A DNA stretch of 64,000 nt from Bradysia coprophila (GCF_014529535.1 NW_023503608.1:3224001-3288000); one strand, 5' to 3'; counted from the first letter of the stretch, positions 14,470-32,578 are shown. Numbers and translations are program-made. The notes: generated by a model from the letters alone, not told the origin.

Positions 14470-15105
14470 ACTCAACAAAAAGTGATCCGTGTGAGAGCCG
14501 TAGAGAGCGAGCTATCAAGTAAACAAATCAAAAATTGAAAAATTCAATTTTGTCTCTCACACACGCCCCTCCTCAACAAAAAAGAATTTTTCCGAAATGC
14601 ACCCAAAACCTAAGAACGCACATCGATTCAGGGACCTATATTGGTGGCTAAAAACAGCATTCAGTAATATCGGACGTGCTCTTTCCCCATCCAAAATTTT
14701 TAATTTAATGAAATTTCAAGCACCTCTCTGAAACCGTTTTGTCACAAAAGTTCAGTGAGTGGACATATTTTGATCGAAGTTAATTGTTATCTTATAGTCA
14801 GAGGTCATACCTTTCTAACGATACCCCACTCAATATATTTCATGTGAGAAAAATCACTTTGTTGACTTGAAAATTGTCGTGAAGTCGCTAACTCGAAAAT
14901 AGAGTAAAAGAAGTAATCAAAAAAAGAATAGTTTTCATAAATTTGTCTTTAAAAACGTTTTATTTATGTTCCTTCTATCAAAGTCAAATAAAATATGAAA
15001 AGTATGAAGACTCAATATGTGTATCCTATTCCATGTCATTTCCATTTCGGAAAAACTTCTTTTTTGTTGAGGAGGGGCGCGCACACGGAATACTTTTTTG
15101 GTAAG
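14470..15105. mobile_element. Hairpin MITE family 4, interrupted copy
   Basis: The left part (CCACTCAACAAAAAGT... to TCTCACAC) and the right part (GGAATACTTTTTTGGTAAG) together match the uninterrupted element at 51605-51727. The split falls exactly where that copy reads CTCTCACACGGAGTACTTTTT. Confidence 0.7.
14574..15079. mobile_element. TIR element, family 5 (CGCCCCTCCTCAAC ends)
   Basis: A 506-bp insertion with terminal inverted repeats CGCCCCTCCTCAACAAAAAAG and its complement. It splits the CTCTCACAC motif of the surrounding element, and CACAC occurs on both sides, so it is a likely short target duplication. No open frame that looks like a transposase was seen. Confidence 0.75.
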
Positions 15106-15407
15106 TAGAAATCAAGCCTTAATACGATTGGTATTAATGTCTTTGAATCATTTTGGATTAACGATGGGACTAAAATCGAAGTTTCAAAGTCTTAATGAGT
15201 ATTAATGTAGTTAATGGTATTTAATAGAGTAGTATTTTGACTTCTTGACACACCATCTGTTGATATGCTGGTGCTTTGTGTTCGAAATTCGAGAATATTT
15301 CAATACTCAAGTAGTTTGTCTATGTAATGCCAAATTTGAATTTGAGTCTGACCTCAGCTAACCATTTCTCTTGCCTCATTGTAATAGTACATTACTATGC
15401 AAGGGAA

Positions 15408-15501
15408 GTAAAGTGATATCTCGTATCCAGATGAGTAAAAGTAACCGAGGGCTTTAGCCCGAGGTACATTTACTCATCGTGATACGAGATATCACTTTAT
15501 T
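15408..15501. repeat. Hairpin repeat, family 2
   Basis: The arms read AAAGTGATATCTCGTATC and, in reverse, GATACGAGATATCACTTT, with a second inner inverted pair around CGAGGGCTTTAGCCCGAGG. The element may extend towards 15600, where ACTATGC/GCATAGT motifs recur. Confidence 0.65.
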
Positions 15502-18203
15502 TTCCGTGTGTAGTACGACGTTTTACTATGCGAGTGATGTAAAGGCTATTGCCTATACATGTAATAGCCTTATTACATGCACCAGCATAGTAAAGTCTAT
15601 TTTCACATTTTAACTTTAGAAACAGCTGGAACATAGCGAAAATAAGCGATGAGCTATGGTTAACAATGATGCAGCTCTTGAACTACTACTATTGGAGATC
15701 GGTTCGTCGTGGCTTTCCTGATAAACATCCAATTCGTGCCAGTAGCTAAAGACGTAGTAGATACGTTTGCCGTTCATAAAATTTTATTGAAAACTCTGAC
15801 AAAGGACGAACTCAAATATATTTCTTTAATGGACAGTGTCTCCCATACTTACATTAAAAAACAACGAAAATTGTATAAACTAATAAGGTGACAGGTGTTG
15901 ACCACCACGTAATGTTGTTTAGAGGGTTGTTGTCAAGCAGACATTGATGGGGCTACCGAATTCATTCAAACAAACCGAAATACCCTTTTTTGGTATACAA
16001 GAAAGACAACAGTAAGAGTTTATTCGTCTATTTCCATAGACTCTTGTGCCATACCGAAATTTGGAAGATGCTACCACGTCAATATCATGTAATTAATGGA
16101 CGATTTTTTCGAATCAGATAAATGAAGACCTTCGATTCATTGTAATTGTAAACTTTTGTGGATGCTTCGAAAATCGATTAAAAATCGAGACAAAGATCTA
16201 TATGGCATGCATGCAGCTTTAAAAAAAAGAAAAAATAAATTTTACGTCTTACCTGTAGTTTACGTACAATCTTCAATGTTTCTTTTCATTTTAATTATGA
16301 ATGAGATACATAAAATGGATTTAATTTATGAATTACACTGAAAGCAAATTGTTTTTACGTTTTACTCTATTAACGAATGTAATTAAAATTCAACCAAAAG
16401 TTGTTCAGCCGGAACATATTTGACTTTCAGAAAGTAATATTGCACTTTAATAAAACAATACAATTGATGTCATTGATGACTTTGGTTAGTTATTTTATTG
16501 TTTTCTTCTCACATACGTTCGATTTCATGTACATATCGTATACAATTTACGTATCAATTCTGGAGACATTTAATTTAACGTTTAAGACTTTTAACATCAG
16601 TGAAAACTAAATGGCCAAACGTATGATCAACGAATATATTCGGTACTTCGATCAACTTAATAACGATAAAACGAAGTCTTTTTACAAAAAATCTCGATAT
16701 ATTTCTTACGGACAGCTCATCATCATTTTTAGTTTCATTAAGGCGAAGAAGAAGAAGAAGAAGAACGAAACACAAATTCTACTTTCAACCGGCGAGAAAC
16801 TCACACCTGAGAGATATATTTTTTCGTTGAATAGTAACACAACTCTTGCTCTCACGTATATATATACACCATTGGGTATATGCTCGCCGAACTACCGCAT
16901 CGCGATAAATTGTAATACAAAACGAATGAATACCGGGAAGATGGATTTAAGTGGTCTTAATTTCTATACTGCCAGAGCCGAACTTGTTATCAGTAGTATT
17001 TCTTGCATGTAAAGGTAAAGTTCGTTCGAGTTATTTCGCATTTTACCTTTCCGAAGATGTACAGCATCCCATTTCAATAATTATCATAATTATCGAATCT
17101 TCTACTTCATTTCATCTAATTATTTTCAACAAATTGATACAAAATCTCTTACTTCGTTAGTTTTAACATTAGCTTTGCTGTCAGCTGTCATTGATTATTT
17201 CAGTCTTCGCTGCTGATAACATACGATAAATTATACGAGGGCATTTCATACAATTTACCACGTCTTTTTTTAAATAAGACAGTAGACACAATTCATTGTC
17301 ATCGTCGTTTCTAAAAGGTTAAATAGATTTATTTTTAAAAAAAACAACACACACCCTCAACGGACTTTTTACCTAACTCACTGAATAACGTTACAAATGA
17401 TCCATAAGCTATCGAACAAGAACACTTAAAACGAGGGGAGAACGAGATAGGTTTCTCGTTGATACTACCGCAGCCACAAACCAATGTATCGATATTGCTA
17501 TTGTGGTAGTCATATCTGATCAATATAATCATATGTGTTGCCGTTCAAATTCGAACCTGTGAACTAGCAAATGAATAATGCGAGTCCACAGGCAACACAC
17601 TGTGCTTTCGAGCAAGGTAACTTGAATTTAACGTAATTCAGATTGTCTTACTTGAATTGGATGATTTACAGGCATAATTGGTGGGTATGGCCGATCAGTT
17701 GCATAATCCAGGCCGCACAGTGGTCAATCTAAAATCAACGCCGGTCTAAATTATCGCGACGTTAGACCTTTTTTTATACTTTCATAGAGAAAAACTACTA
17801 CTAAAGCTAGTTTTGAAAGCTTAAGGCCAATGTTCACATGATTGCTCGAATTTTGGAAAGACAATTCAACACTGACGGAATTCAAAGTGCTACACTATAA
17901 TGAATAATGCGCTGCACTCGAACCAAAAATCAGGATTCCGTTTGTTTTTGCGGATTTTCCTTCAGTTCCTATGTGTACAGACCTGGCATAAACAATTAGT
18001 AGTAAGTAATTAGTAGTAAGTAATTTAAAAAAGAAACGAAAAAACGCTGACTTGGATTTCTTAGGGACTGTTACTTTCAGGTTGACTGTAAGAAAAAAAA
18101 AACTTTGTTGCAATCGTGATCATGATCAACCTTGAGTATTATAGATCTTGTTTCCTAGTATTATAATCAGATGTTGGATAGTGAGAATTAATTTCAATTT
18201 GTA

Positions 18204-18221
18204 GATAACCTGCAGGTTATC
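18204..18221. promoter_or_regulatory. 18-bp perfect palindrome upstream of secreted-protein gene
   Basis: GATAACCTGCAGGTTATC is identical to its own reverse complement. It lies 97 bp upstream of the ATG at 18319 and just upstream of the TATA-like TTATAAT at 18243. A site for a dimeric regulator is an inference from symmetry and position. Confidence 0.35.
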
Positions 18222-18318
18222 CCAGTTAACTGATTACACCATTTATAATGAAGTCAATAATGTAATACCCAGACAGTGCAGCTCTATCTTCCATAAAGTC
18301 ATTATCAATAATAGCAAC

Positions 18319-18939
18319 ATGAAAGTACGTTTCTCATTTGCATTGTGCTGTGTTTTCATTTACGCAACAATCTGCTGTGCTAATGTAGCAGCAGAAGAGA
18401 CCGTAAATGTCGATGTAAGCAGTGATAGCGACAGTGACCGTGACACTGACAGTAGCAAGGATGTTGGTGATAATGGGGGAATTCGTGTTGACGAGCCATG
18501 CATTGTACAATATTTGAAAGAGAAGGGGAGACTAAACGATGATTTCCCATCCAGAATAAGGTCTTCGCTGTGTCGTTTCACAATGGTAAGAGTGTTAGGT
18601 TTTGTGCGCCAGATTATTTCTGGAGCCATGACAAATGTGGCGCCGAAAGAAGCGGATTGTTTTATGGCAGAATACGACAAAACACAAACAGTTGACTCTG
18701 CCTTGGTAGTCGCTGTGATCAGGACAACACCCGATTTAACTGAAGAACAGAAGGAAAATCTAATCACAAAACCACTCAATGAACTCAAAGAAAAGTTGAA
18801 CGAAAATGCTGATAAATGTGGAGTGGATGAGAAAATGTTTAAATCAGTTTTTGGTAGAATTTTCGAGTCGAAGGGTCGAAGGACAACCTCATCAAAGGAT
18901 TCATCAGAAACTACCGACGCAACTACACTTTCAGCCTAA
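18319..18939 (+). CDS. Secreted four-cysteine protein with acidic N-terminal stretch
   Basis: Single-exon frame of 206 codons. The first about 25 residues form a signal peptide (MKVRFSFALCC, then a hydrophobic core ending near ANVAA). An Asp/Ser repeat follows at about 33-52, then a helical-looking domain with cysteines at 61, 85, 114 and 167, and a Ser/Thr-rich tail. The diverged relative at 32579-33079 has the same four cysteines at near-identical spacing (24/29/53 here, 26/31/54 there) and a shared KCG near the end, but lacks the Asp/Ser tract and the tail. A TATA-like TTATAAT lies at about 18243 and AATAAA at 19004-19009. I do not recognise the family; an insect hemolymph or salivary protein would fit the architecture but is not shown. 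Confidence 0.85.
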   Translation: MKVRFSFALCCVFIYATICCANVAAEETVNVDVSSDSDSDRDTDSSKDVGDNGGIRVDEPCIVQYLKEKGRLNDDFPSRIRSSLCRFTMVRVLGFVRQIISGAMTNVAPKEADCFMAEYDKTQTVDSALVVAVIRTTPDLTEEQKENLITKPLNELKEKLNENADKCGVDEKMFKSVFGRIFESKGRRTTSSKDSSETTDATTLSA

Positions 18940-20667
18940 ACGGAATTTATAACCTCATGTAAGCGTCAACACCTTAGTTGGGTTGTTTCTAAAGCATAAA
19001 TTGAATAAAAGTTAATTTGATTCGAAAGTGATGTTAAGACTGGCTCGTTTCTATTTGTCTTTAAAATTCGTTTTTCTATCGCCCCTCAACAAATCATATT
19101 TTGAAATACTGACACTCTGCTGCCAAGATCCTTAAGGGGCTTCAAGATTTTGATGATGACACTCCTGCTGTAATTTTAATTTGATCTGTTCACTACTTGA
19201 CTTGACTCACTGTTTATGCAAGGAAAAATTAAAGGTAAACAATTTTCGTTCGAGGTTTTATTTGTAAAATTTAGAAGCGTTTACATTTTTTTATCCCCAG
19301 TGTAGCAAGGTTCCTAGCATTAACATAGAAAATTGTTTCTACGTTTCATTTGTGAAGACATATGATTTGCTCTCGTTGTGGCACTTGTTTATTCAGTGGT
19401 AATGCTGGTAGTTAGCACTATGATTAGCACTATGGATAAGGATCAAGCTGCTAAAATTGTTGTGATGTCAGCTGCCTTTACAGAAACTCAAAGAGACTAT
19501 CAAGCGAATTAAAAAAACTTGAAAACAAATTCTTAATGCGAATGCGAAAACGATGGATTTACAACAATACTCAATAACCTTCTAATGTGCCAGGTGATGA
19601 AGTGCCGAACTCACAAAAACGTGAAATGCACAGTTTTCACAAAATTGATTATTACCTGGATCATTTTTGCAGAGGGTAAATAAACTCAGTTTACTAAACT
19701 GCCATATAATAGACAACTTTTGGTAAAGGACAGGCGATAATAAAAAAGTAAATAAAGTTTATATAATCTATCTACTGCAAAGTCCACTTTACGATAGAGC
19801 AAGCAAACTTTCAGTGGTTCGACTTCGTCTCGAACCGAGATCCCACTTTACAGTTCTAGCTATATAAAGTACTATTATTAACAACTCATATACCATCGTG
19901 CAATAGAATTGATTAATTGATTTCATCTTCTAATCAACATCGTAATGTTTAGCGACATATTTCCGTCTGAGACTGCGTCGTAAACTTGCTTTAATTTAAA
20001 GACCGATTAAATAAGAAAACTTTGAAATACATTTGTGGAATTATATGAATGAATGATATGAATCTGCACATGAGTATAACATTACCAGCCAGCGCTCCCG
20101 CAGTGTTCTTATTTCCTACTTTGTCCTACCCTTTGGAAATTCATCCTACTTGTACTAAAGTCCTGCATAAGACATGTTTTTTAACCTGTTACAGACGACA
20201 AGCATATGACCATTATCTGTTCTATTACTTCCATCGATTAAAATGTCTTTATTCTGTTGATTTCAAATCTTGTACTTCAATTCGTTGAACATGCATTTTA
20301 CTGTATAAATGGCCATATTAACCAGAGCTTGTCGTTTTTGTCGTCGTTATTGATAACAGGTGAATAGTCGTTTTTGACTATTTTGAGAATGGTTTCTTCC
20401 GATGACGACAAAAACAAAGGAGAGAAAAAAAATGCAGAAAACTCACGCAAGCGATAAGCTGGCTATCTGGTTCTTCAAAAATTGAAAAAATGTAAACAAA
20501 AAATTTATTGAATCAAATAAATTGGACAATTTAGCGATTTTCATGCAATTTTTGTAAATAACGACTTTTCGAATGATGAAAGAGGCACGAACAAAACCTC
20601 TTTGCGTCTTGCACCATATTTGAACTTAGAGTTAATATTCAGTGTGTTAAGCACCGTCTATTTGATG
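18940..20667. other. Intergenic, no gene seen
   Basis: Holds the 3' end of the secreted gene (AATAAA at 19004-19009), then AT-rich DNA without convincing coding frames. Near 20320-20415, CTTGTCGTTTTTGTCGTCG and its approximate complement CGATGACGACAAAAACAAAGG form a loose inverted repeat. The stretch around 20180-20210 shares the motif TTAACCTGT..CAGAC..CAAGCATAT with 58560-58590, pointing to a dispersed repeat. Confidence 0.5.
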
Positions 20668-26803
<6,136 letters not shown>

Positions 26804-27174
26804 TTTTAAAAATCGTCAAAAACGTTTCAAAATTTGTCCGCTTTATTCAATCGACAAATAAAATATGAAAAACTGAAGCCAAAATGAAAAAAAATTTATT
26901 GACACGTAACTGGCCAGTTAGGGCAACGTACATAAACATACTGAGGGTTTGTGTTACCTTCAATATGTTTATATACAATTAGAGTTAGAGAGCGACGACG
27001 GAGTACGGGCATGGGTAACGTTTAGTGAATATTTGCTTAGTGCCAAACATTTGGAAAATGTTTTCGAGAATTTTTGGGACTATTTGGTAACTTTTTGGGA
27101 ATTTCGGTAATTGATACCGATCGGAGAAAAAACGATTTTAAAAACGGATTGTAACGCACCCATCCAAAGCACCT

Positions 27175-27352
27175 AGCAGGGTAATAGAAAAAAATAAAGT
27201 AGTACTATAATCGAAGTATGCAAATATTTCCATACCTTTTTTTTCATAATGTCATTGCAAAATTTCAATTAAGGCTGCTAATGGTATTATTGGTATCAAA
27301 AAACTACTCTATTTGACGTGTAAAAACCTCTATTACCCTGCTAGGTGCTTTG
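27175..27352. mobile_element. MITE family 3, intact copy
   Basis: 178 bp with near-perfect TIRs CAAAGCACCTAGCAGGGTAATAG at both ends. It is flanked on both sides by ACCCATC, a 7-bp target-site duplication, so it is a recent or well-preserved insertion. A duplication of 7-8 bp would suit a hAT-like source. Confidence 0.85.
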
Positions 27353-27860
27353 ACCCATCATATTATTTAGAGAAAAATAATGAGTGCGTTCAAGATAAAT
27401 TGACAGAAGAATTGGCCATACCTGGTACGTATATACATTCATTAGTGATAAGTACATGTTTTCAAAATCATTAACGTTTGACTTTATAACATTTATATTT
27501 AGAGAAACGATTAGGACAACCATACATATTTTTCACATAATTAGTAACCGGAATGGGAACTATTTCGTAATGATAATGAAAAGCAACTTACAGAGTAGCA
27601 TGAACGTAGCCTTAGCAGAGTTCGCGACGCTAGTACTCATTCTCTTAAAAAAAGAAGAACCAACAAGACTGGGCCGCAGCCATACCCAAATTGCAGAGGA
27701 GCGTGCGCCCCAAAGAATTGTTTTTACCTGAGTTGGAAGAAAGGGGTGTCGTGACTAAAGGAGCGTATTCCGAGTATGTCAGGAACTATTTAACTTTATT
27801 TTAGTACTACTGGAAACTTTCATTTTTTATTCTAGAAACTGTCCTAGAACTTTGAATCAT

Positions 27861-27988
27861 ATACAGTCTTCGACATTTCAAATGTGTCACTGTCAAATTT
27901 TTCTGAGAATTTCATTGTCATTGCGAATTCACAATGACATTCTTTGAAAAAAATGACAGTGAGACATTTGAAATGTTCAAGCCTGTAT
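27861..27988. repeat. Hairpin MITE-like repeat
   Basis: Arms ATACAGTCTTCGACATTTCA...TGTCACTGTCA and the complement TGACAGTGAGACATTTGAAATG...CCTGTAT surround a second inverted pair (TCATTGTCATTG / CAATGACATT). Confidence 0.7.
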
Positions 27989-29773
27989 AAAATTCTTCCG
28001 AAAAATTCTCAGAAAGTGTTAGCTAAGTCTTAGCTGCTAGGACCTCATTCTTGAAACATAAAACTCCATGGTGTAATATTTGTAGTGATTGTTACGAATC
28101 AGTTTTTTTACCCTATTTATTGAACCACGGTTTGTATCGGTCGATATGTGAATTAAAAATTCTTTATACCTTTCAGTTTAAAAATGATTTGTTGAAATCG
28201 GTGGTACATTTTAGCCATAAGCCAGGTACTAAAATTTCGTAGGTGAAACAACTCTTTGATTCGGAAAAAATGGTTTGAATAATACGAAACAATACGAATT
28301 AAAAAAAAATTACCTAAGAACCAAGGAGCTGCCTTGTAAGAACTGAATATAGATTTTGTCGTGACCGGAAATATCGTTATACTTCATAGCAGTTCAAGAA
28401 AAATACATCCTGTCGTGTTGCTCGACAGTCCACAGTTTTCGTGTGTTTCTCAAACTAGATTATATCCGGAGAAAACACAACTTCAAATTGAAGAATTTTC
28501 ATATATTTTCAGCCATTTCAGCATATTTGAAGTTAATGGAAATCTTTAGTGTGTGTTTGATATACGTGTTCACATAGTACACCAGTTTACGAAAACAGGC
28601 CTTGCACTTTTGCTAAAATTTACAACAATTTAATCTTTACACTCTTCCGAAGCCAAATCAACAAAATTTATGGAAGCTCTGTACTTAATTTCTGTAAATT
28701 AATTAATAGCTATTTTGCTAATTGGTAAATGTGTTCTACAGCACTTTAAGAAAACACAACTTTAGATTATTTATCAGAGTTTTTAATGTCATCGATGTAC
28801 CCAGTACGTTAAGTGTACCCAGTGTATGATAACTTGGCGCAAAATATCATAAGTGGAAACAGCTTAATTGACATAACATTTGATATCAGTTGTGGTAACG
28901 CATTCTGCGCCTAAACGTAATCAATTTTAACCACGAAAATTTTCAGGTGGCAGATGCTGAGTAAACACCAAACCCCTAATAAGAAAATAATCATGACATT
29001 GATTATTTCCGATATAAAGTAATTGAAATTTGCAATTTAAAGGAAACTCAAGGCTGTCAGCTATACTCCAGGTGACAGGGGGACAAATTGTGAGTCACTT
29101 CCTTTTTCTGTCGTCCCTTAACAAATTAGATTTTTTAATGGGCCAGGTGATGAAGAGCCAACCTCACAAGGTAAAATAAGCAGTTTGGTATTCTTGTCGA
29201 AAAGAAAGTTACAAGAGAAAGTAACATGTTACTCCGCTCCATCCTCGGACGTTAAGAACCGAACTGCAAAGCCGAACCCTTTTCTTGATTGAGAACCGTA
29301 ACCCAAAGAACCGTTTCTTGATTTTGGAAAACGAAACCGTTTTTGCAAAGATTCGGAAGGCCGGTTTACTGATCATAATGAAACAACAACTATTTAACGA
29401 GTCAACATGTTATTTTGAAATGAAAATATTTTCTTTTAATTTTCATAACAATAATCCAGATACGTAGAATATCGTCGAGTAAGAACGATATTGTCCAGAC
29501 AAAAATTAGCAACGTTTCACTAATCTCTCGCTGTTGAAATTGGTTATCAGTAATAACAGATGACGCATATGATCTACGTAAACATTGAAATAGTATTTGT
29601 TTACAGAGGGATGAAAATATGAAATTCCAACAAGTACTAAGTTGTGCAGTCTAATTTCTGTCATTTTGTTTAATTAAAATCCTTGCAGTCGGAATTTAAT
29701 TATTTCTCAGTGAATCTGTCAAACTTTGCGTTTCCGTTTGGATTTTCTGTTCCGAAATCTGACGTTTCCTAAA

Positions 29774-29909
29774 AATTTGTTACACAATTTTTCAAAACAA
29801 AAGAGACTGTTCGGTGAAGAAAATTTCTATTTCTCATAACGAACAGGGAATGAATAGATATTTTCTCCCCCGAACAGTCATTTGTTTTGAAAAATTGTGT
29901 AACAAATTA
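29774..29909. repeat. Foldback repeat close to a promoter
   Basis: 136 bp with long arms: TTTGTTACACAATTTTTCAA and its complement, continuing into GACTGTTCGG/CCGAACAGTC. It ends about 115 bp upstream of the TATA box at 30026. Confidence 0.75.
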
Positions 29910-30025
29910 GAAAAACATCATTTTCTCATGATCTTTTGAGTGGAAAAAAAAAGGTTAGTCACACCGCACACATGAAAAGAATTTTTTTTTGACCTTTCTC
30001 AGGAAAAATGTATGCTTCGCAACGC

Positions 30026-30033
30026 TATATAAA
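30026..30033 (+). promoter_or_regulatory. TATA box (TATATAAA)
   Basis: TATATAAA lies 102 bp upstream of the ATG at 30128. A TACACTCAC stretch falls about where transcription should start, though no perfect initiator is seen. Confidence 0.55.
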
Positions 30034-30127
30034 TAAATGGAGCTACACTCACGGAAATGTTTGTCTTTTCAAAAAGTTTTTGTTGCATACACCGACCGAT
30101 TAATAAGTGAAACGCTTAGCGGAAACT

Positions 30128-31253
30128 ATGGTGCACTATAAGGACTATAAGTTTACGGTTGTTTTCATGATTGCTGTGCTTCAGGTATAGATTTACAAAA
30201 AAAAGAATCAGCAATGATTGTCCATCTCGTTAATTTGAAAATGTTAAATTCAGATGTGCTCAGCCAATCCAATTACTTCAGATCCTAATTCTGTTTCTAC
30301 TTCAAACTATATGGAAGATGCAGCAAAGCTCTTCACAGCCGATCAAATGCACCTTGCCAAAAATGCTGGAGTATCTGAACGAGGATTAGTTGAAGGGAAT
30401 AAGTATGGATACACATTTGAAGAAACAATGAAATTCCATCAACTACTAAGCGTTGGTCCAATGTCGCGAGATTATATTACTTTCGAGTTTATGGTTTGGA
30501 GTAAAAATTGCCAAAATATTCATCAGCGTAACTCAATTTTTTACCTTTAATTATTTAGACGAAAGTATGTGATATCATGGATCTTGAACACAGAACCGCA
30601 TCAAGCTTTACAAGAGCTCAGGAAACGAAATTGCGGGACTTAATATCATCAATGCAGTTTTTACTTGTACACGATCAAGCTCCTTATCTTGTAAATTAGC
30701 TTTTACGGCTCAAAAATGCAGAACGCTCTAAACTAATGATTTTAATAACTTCCAGCGATCGACACTTTGTCGTTACGTTAGTCAACCCGATTTACTTGAA
30801 TCGGAAGCAAATTCATTTGGCGCGGATTTGGTTCCTTATATGGAACTTCATTATTTAAAATTAACTGCTCAAGAAGGGTCAGACGTGAAACGTGTTCGTT
30901 TGGCTGTAAGTTTTCTAGAAATGTTCTTTTTTCATTAATATTTTCTATTCATCCTTTCGATACTTTTATAGAAAGACATGTGTTGCATCTATAAAAATCC
31001 AGATGAGAGAATGCTTTTGATGCCATCGGATTCCGAAGGCCTTTCTGGAGAGAAATTGAATGGATTCAATCAGCATTGGAATGAATTCGTTTCTTCAAAT
31101 ACATTAAAGTCTCTGGTAAATTAAATACATTTTACATACTGAAATGGTCTTTAAACTTTTAATTGAAATATTCATTTCCAGGAGAGTGTTTGTGATTTCT
31201 TACACACCAAAAATCTAGATGATGATGAATGCGCAATGCAGGTACCTAGTTGA
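30128..31253 (+). CDS. Secreted six-cysteine protein, unknown family (six exons)
   Basis: Exons 30128-30184, 30254-30493, 30559-30690, 30756-30905, 30972-31115 and 31182-31253. All introns are phase 0, about 66-78 bp, and GT..AG. They give 264 residues. The signal peptide spans the first intron (FTVVFMIAVLQ joined to MCSA, cleavage likely before NPI). Mature cysteines are at 103, 148, 197, 198, 245 and 258. The sequence looks helical and amphipathic with no repeats or membrane segment. A TATA box lies at 30026 and AATAAA at 31318-31323. All-phase-0 small introns with complete reading continuity make the model strong, but I do not recognise the family and assign no function. Confidence 0.85.
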
Positions 31254-32578
31254 CAGGCGTCAAGAATGAGGTGATTGATGGATTGTTAAGGCCTATGATT
31301 AAGTAAAGAATGGAGCAAATAAAATTCGTTTTCGATTTTCATCACATACGAGAATGTTTCATTTCTGATCCAATTTCACCTCACACGGTGAAACATGATG
31401 GCATTTAGATAGATAGATCTACTGATCTACCTGTAACTAACAACGTTTCGTAAATTAGTTTAACTGTCTGAAATAGTAGAGTTTAAATGCAACCTTTTAG
31501 ACCAGAAAAAAGCTCAAGATTTCTTGATTTATCGATTAACTTTGGGAAATAAATAAGAAATATAAAAGTTTTCTAATTATTTAGCTATCGGCTTTGTATA
31601 ATCAGGTAGCCATACTCCAACATCAGGTGATTTTTTAGAGACGAGCATCCTAAAAATGTTTTGTTTACCTTTTACAGAGTCACATACAACAAAAAGCACA
31701 TCAGTAGCGTAAAATTTATCGAATCTTTTACTTCGTATTTTCAACAAATTGATACAAGATCCTTTACTTCATTAGTTTTTAACTTCATCTGACTTCAATA
31801 AGAGAACTATCCAATAATGTCGTTTCCAATAACATATGAAATCTTTGTTTCCGGAAATACTTAATCCAACGTTGTTGTCTCTCTTCATCTTGAACATAGG
31901 ACATATCACCATTTAAAAATGTCGAATTTTCGACTTTAGCTGGCTGTAGCTACGTGGTCAGGTTGTCGAGGGAAGCCATATGTATTAGCTTATAATTAGT
32001 CTTCTATCCGTTGCGATAACAATCTCTATTCAAATTGACTCGTCGGTCCCGCACGGCCATGAGTGCCGGTTCTCCGAAACGGCTGGATGCATCCGCGAAC
32101 TGAATGTGGTTCCTTATAGTACTCGAGTTCTCGTGCTCGTTCTTATTGAGGGGAACATGAAGAAAAATGAGAGGTGGTGTCGCGAATCTATTTAAGTTTT
32201 GTTCAACCCCACCGTGTTTAACCTGGCCTTAACCATTTAGCCCACTGTATACAGTTTCAAAAACTGTCTCATCACGACATTCAGTTTATGCATTAACTAT
32301 CTCTCCTGGTTGTCTAAATAGCTATAATTGTGCAACTATTAGTGAAGACGAGTTTGATATTCTGAATATTCTGTTTTGTGACTGGTATCATCCATACTAA
32401 AGCAAATTTAGAGCTTCAGCTACGTAAACGACTAATCGACTATTAAAGTGCAAAAATTTATATGGAAATCGTTATTTCAATTGGCTTGATTATAACGACA
32501 TTCGAAACATTTTGCTTTTAGACTCAGACGTACTCAAAACTCGTACCGTGTCACTGTGTAAATCTGACAAGTGTCGCG
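31254..32578. other. Intergenic, no gene seen
   Basis: Holds AATAAA at 31318-31323 for the preceding gene. Near 31715-31790 a segment resembles 17090-17160 (shared TATTTTCAACAAATTGATAC), a dispersed repeat. A locally GC-richer patch at about 32040-32130 has no frame I can interpret. Confidence 0.5.

Larger units (their letters stand above)
14388..15283. mobile_element. MITE family 3 copy, interrupted by two nested elements
   Basis: The ends are inverted (GAACACAAAGCACCTAGCAT at left, its near complement at right). Just inside are matching inner repeats (ATACTACTCT...TAATACCATTAA against TTAATGGTATTTAATAGAGTAGTAT). The intact relative at 27175-27352 is only 178 bp, so most of this 896-bp span is inserted DNA: the hairpin element at about 14470-15105, itself split by the element at 14574-15079. 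Confidence 0.7.
6641..18318. other. Gene-poor interval with MITEs
   Basis: No convincing coding exon was found. The first part may include 5' UTR and promoter of the PAM2 gene: an acceptor-like ATCCACAG lies on the minus strand just upstream of its ATG, at about 6663. The rest is AT-rich with long A and T runs. Inverted-repeat elements lie near 12404-12560, at 14388-15283 (nested) and at 15408-15501. About 40 bp around 7124-7170 resembles 15617-15661 (shared AATAAGCGATGAGCT). Scattered open frames up to about 107 codons lack codon bias, motifs or partner exons. Confidence 0.5.
26804..30127. other. Intergenic between deiodinase-like gene and secreted six-exon gene
   Basis: No coding exon was supported. 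It contains the upstream region of the deiodinase-like gene, MITEs at 27175-27352, 27861-27988 and 29774-29909, and the TATA promoter of the next gene. Open frames up to about 90 codons have no recognisable content. Confidence 0.5.

Noticed and set aside
16611-17012. 133-codon plus-strand frame
   Set aside because: AT-rich with a (AAG)n run and no domain, signal peptide or promoter features that support a gene.
17535-17615. Minus-strand tRNA-like sequence with a GGTTCGAATTT box
   Set aside because: The B box is fair, but the A box is poor and no acceptor stem pairs.
18360-18788. 142-codon minus-strand frame
   Set aside because: It lies antisense to the secreted four-cysteine gene and shows no independent signal.
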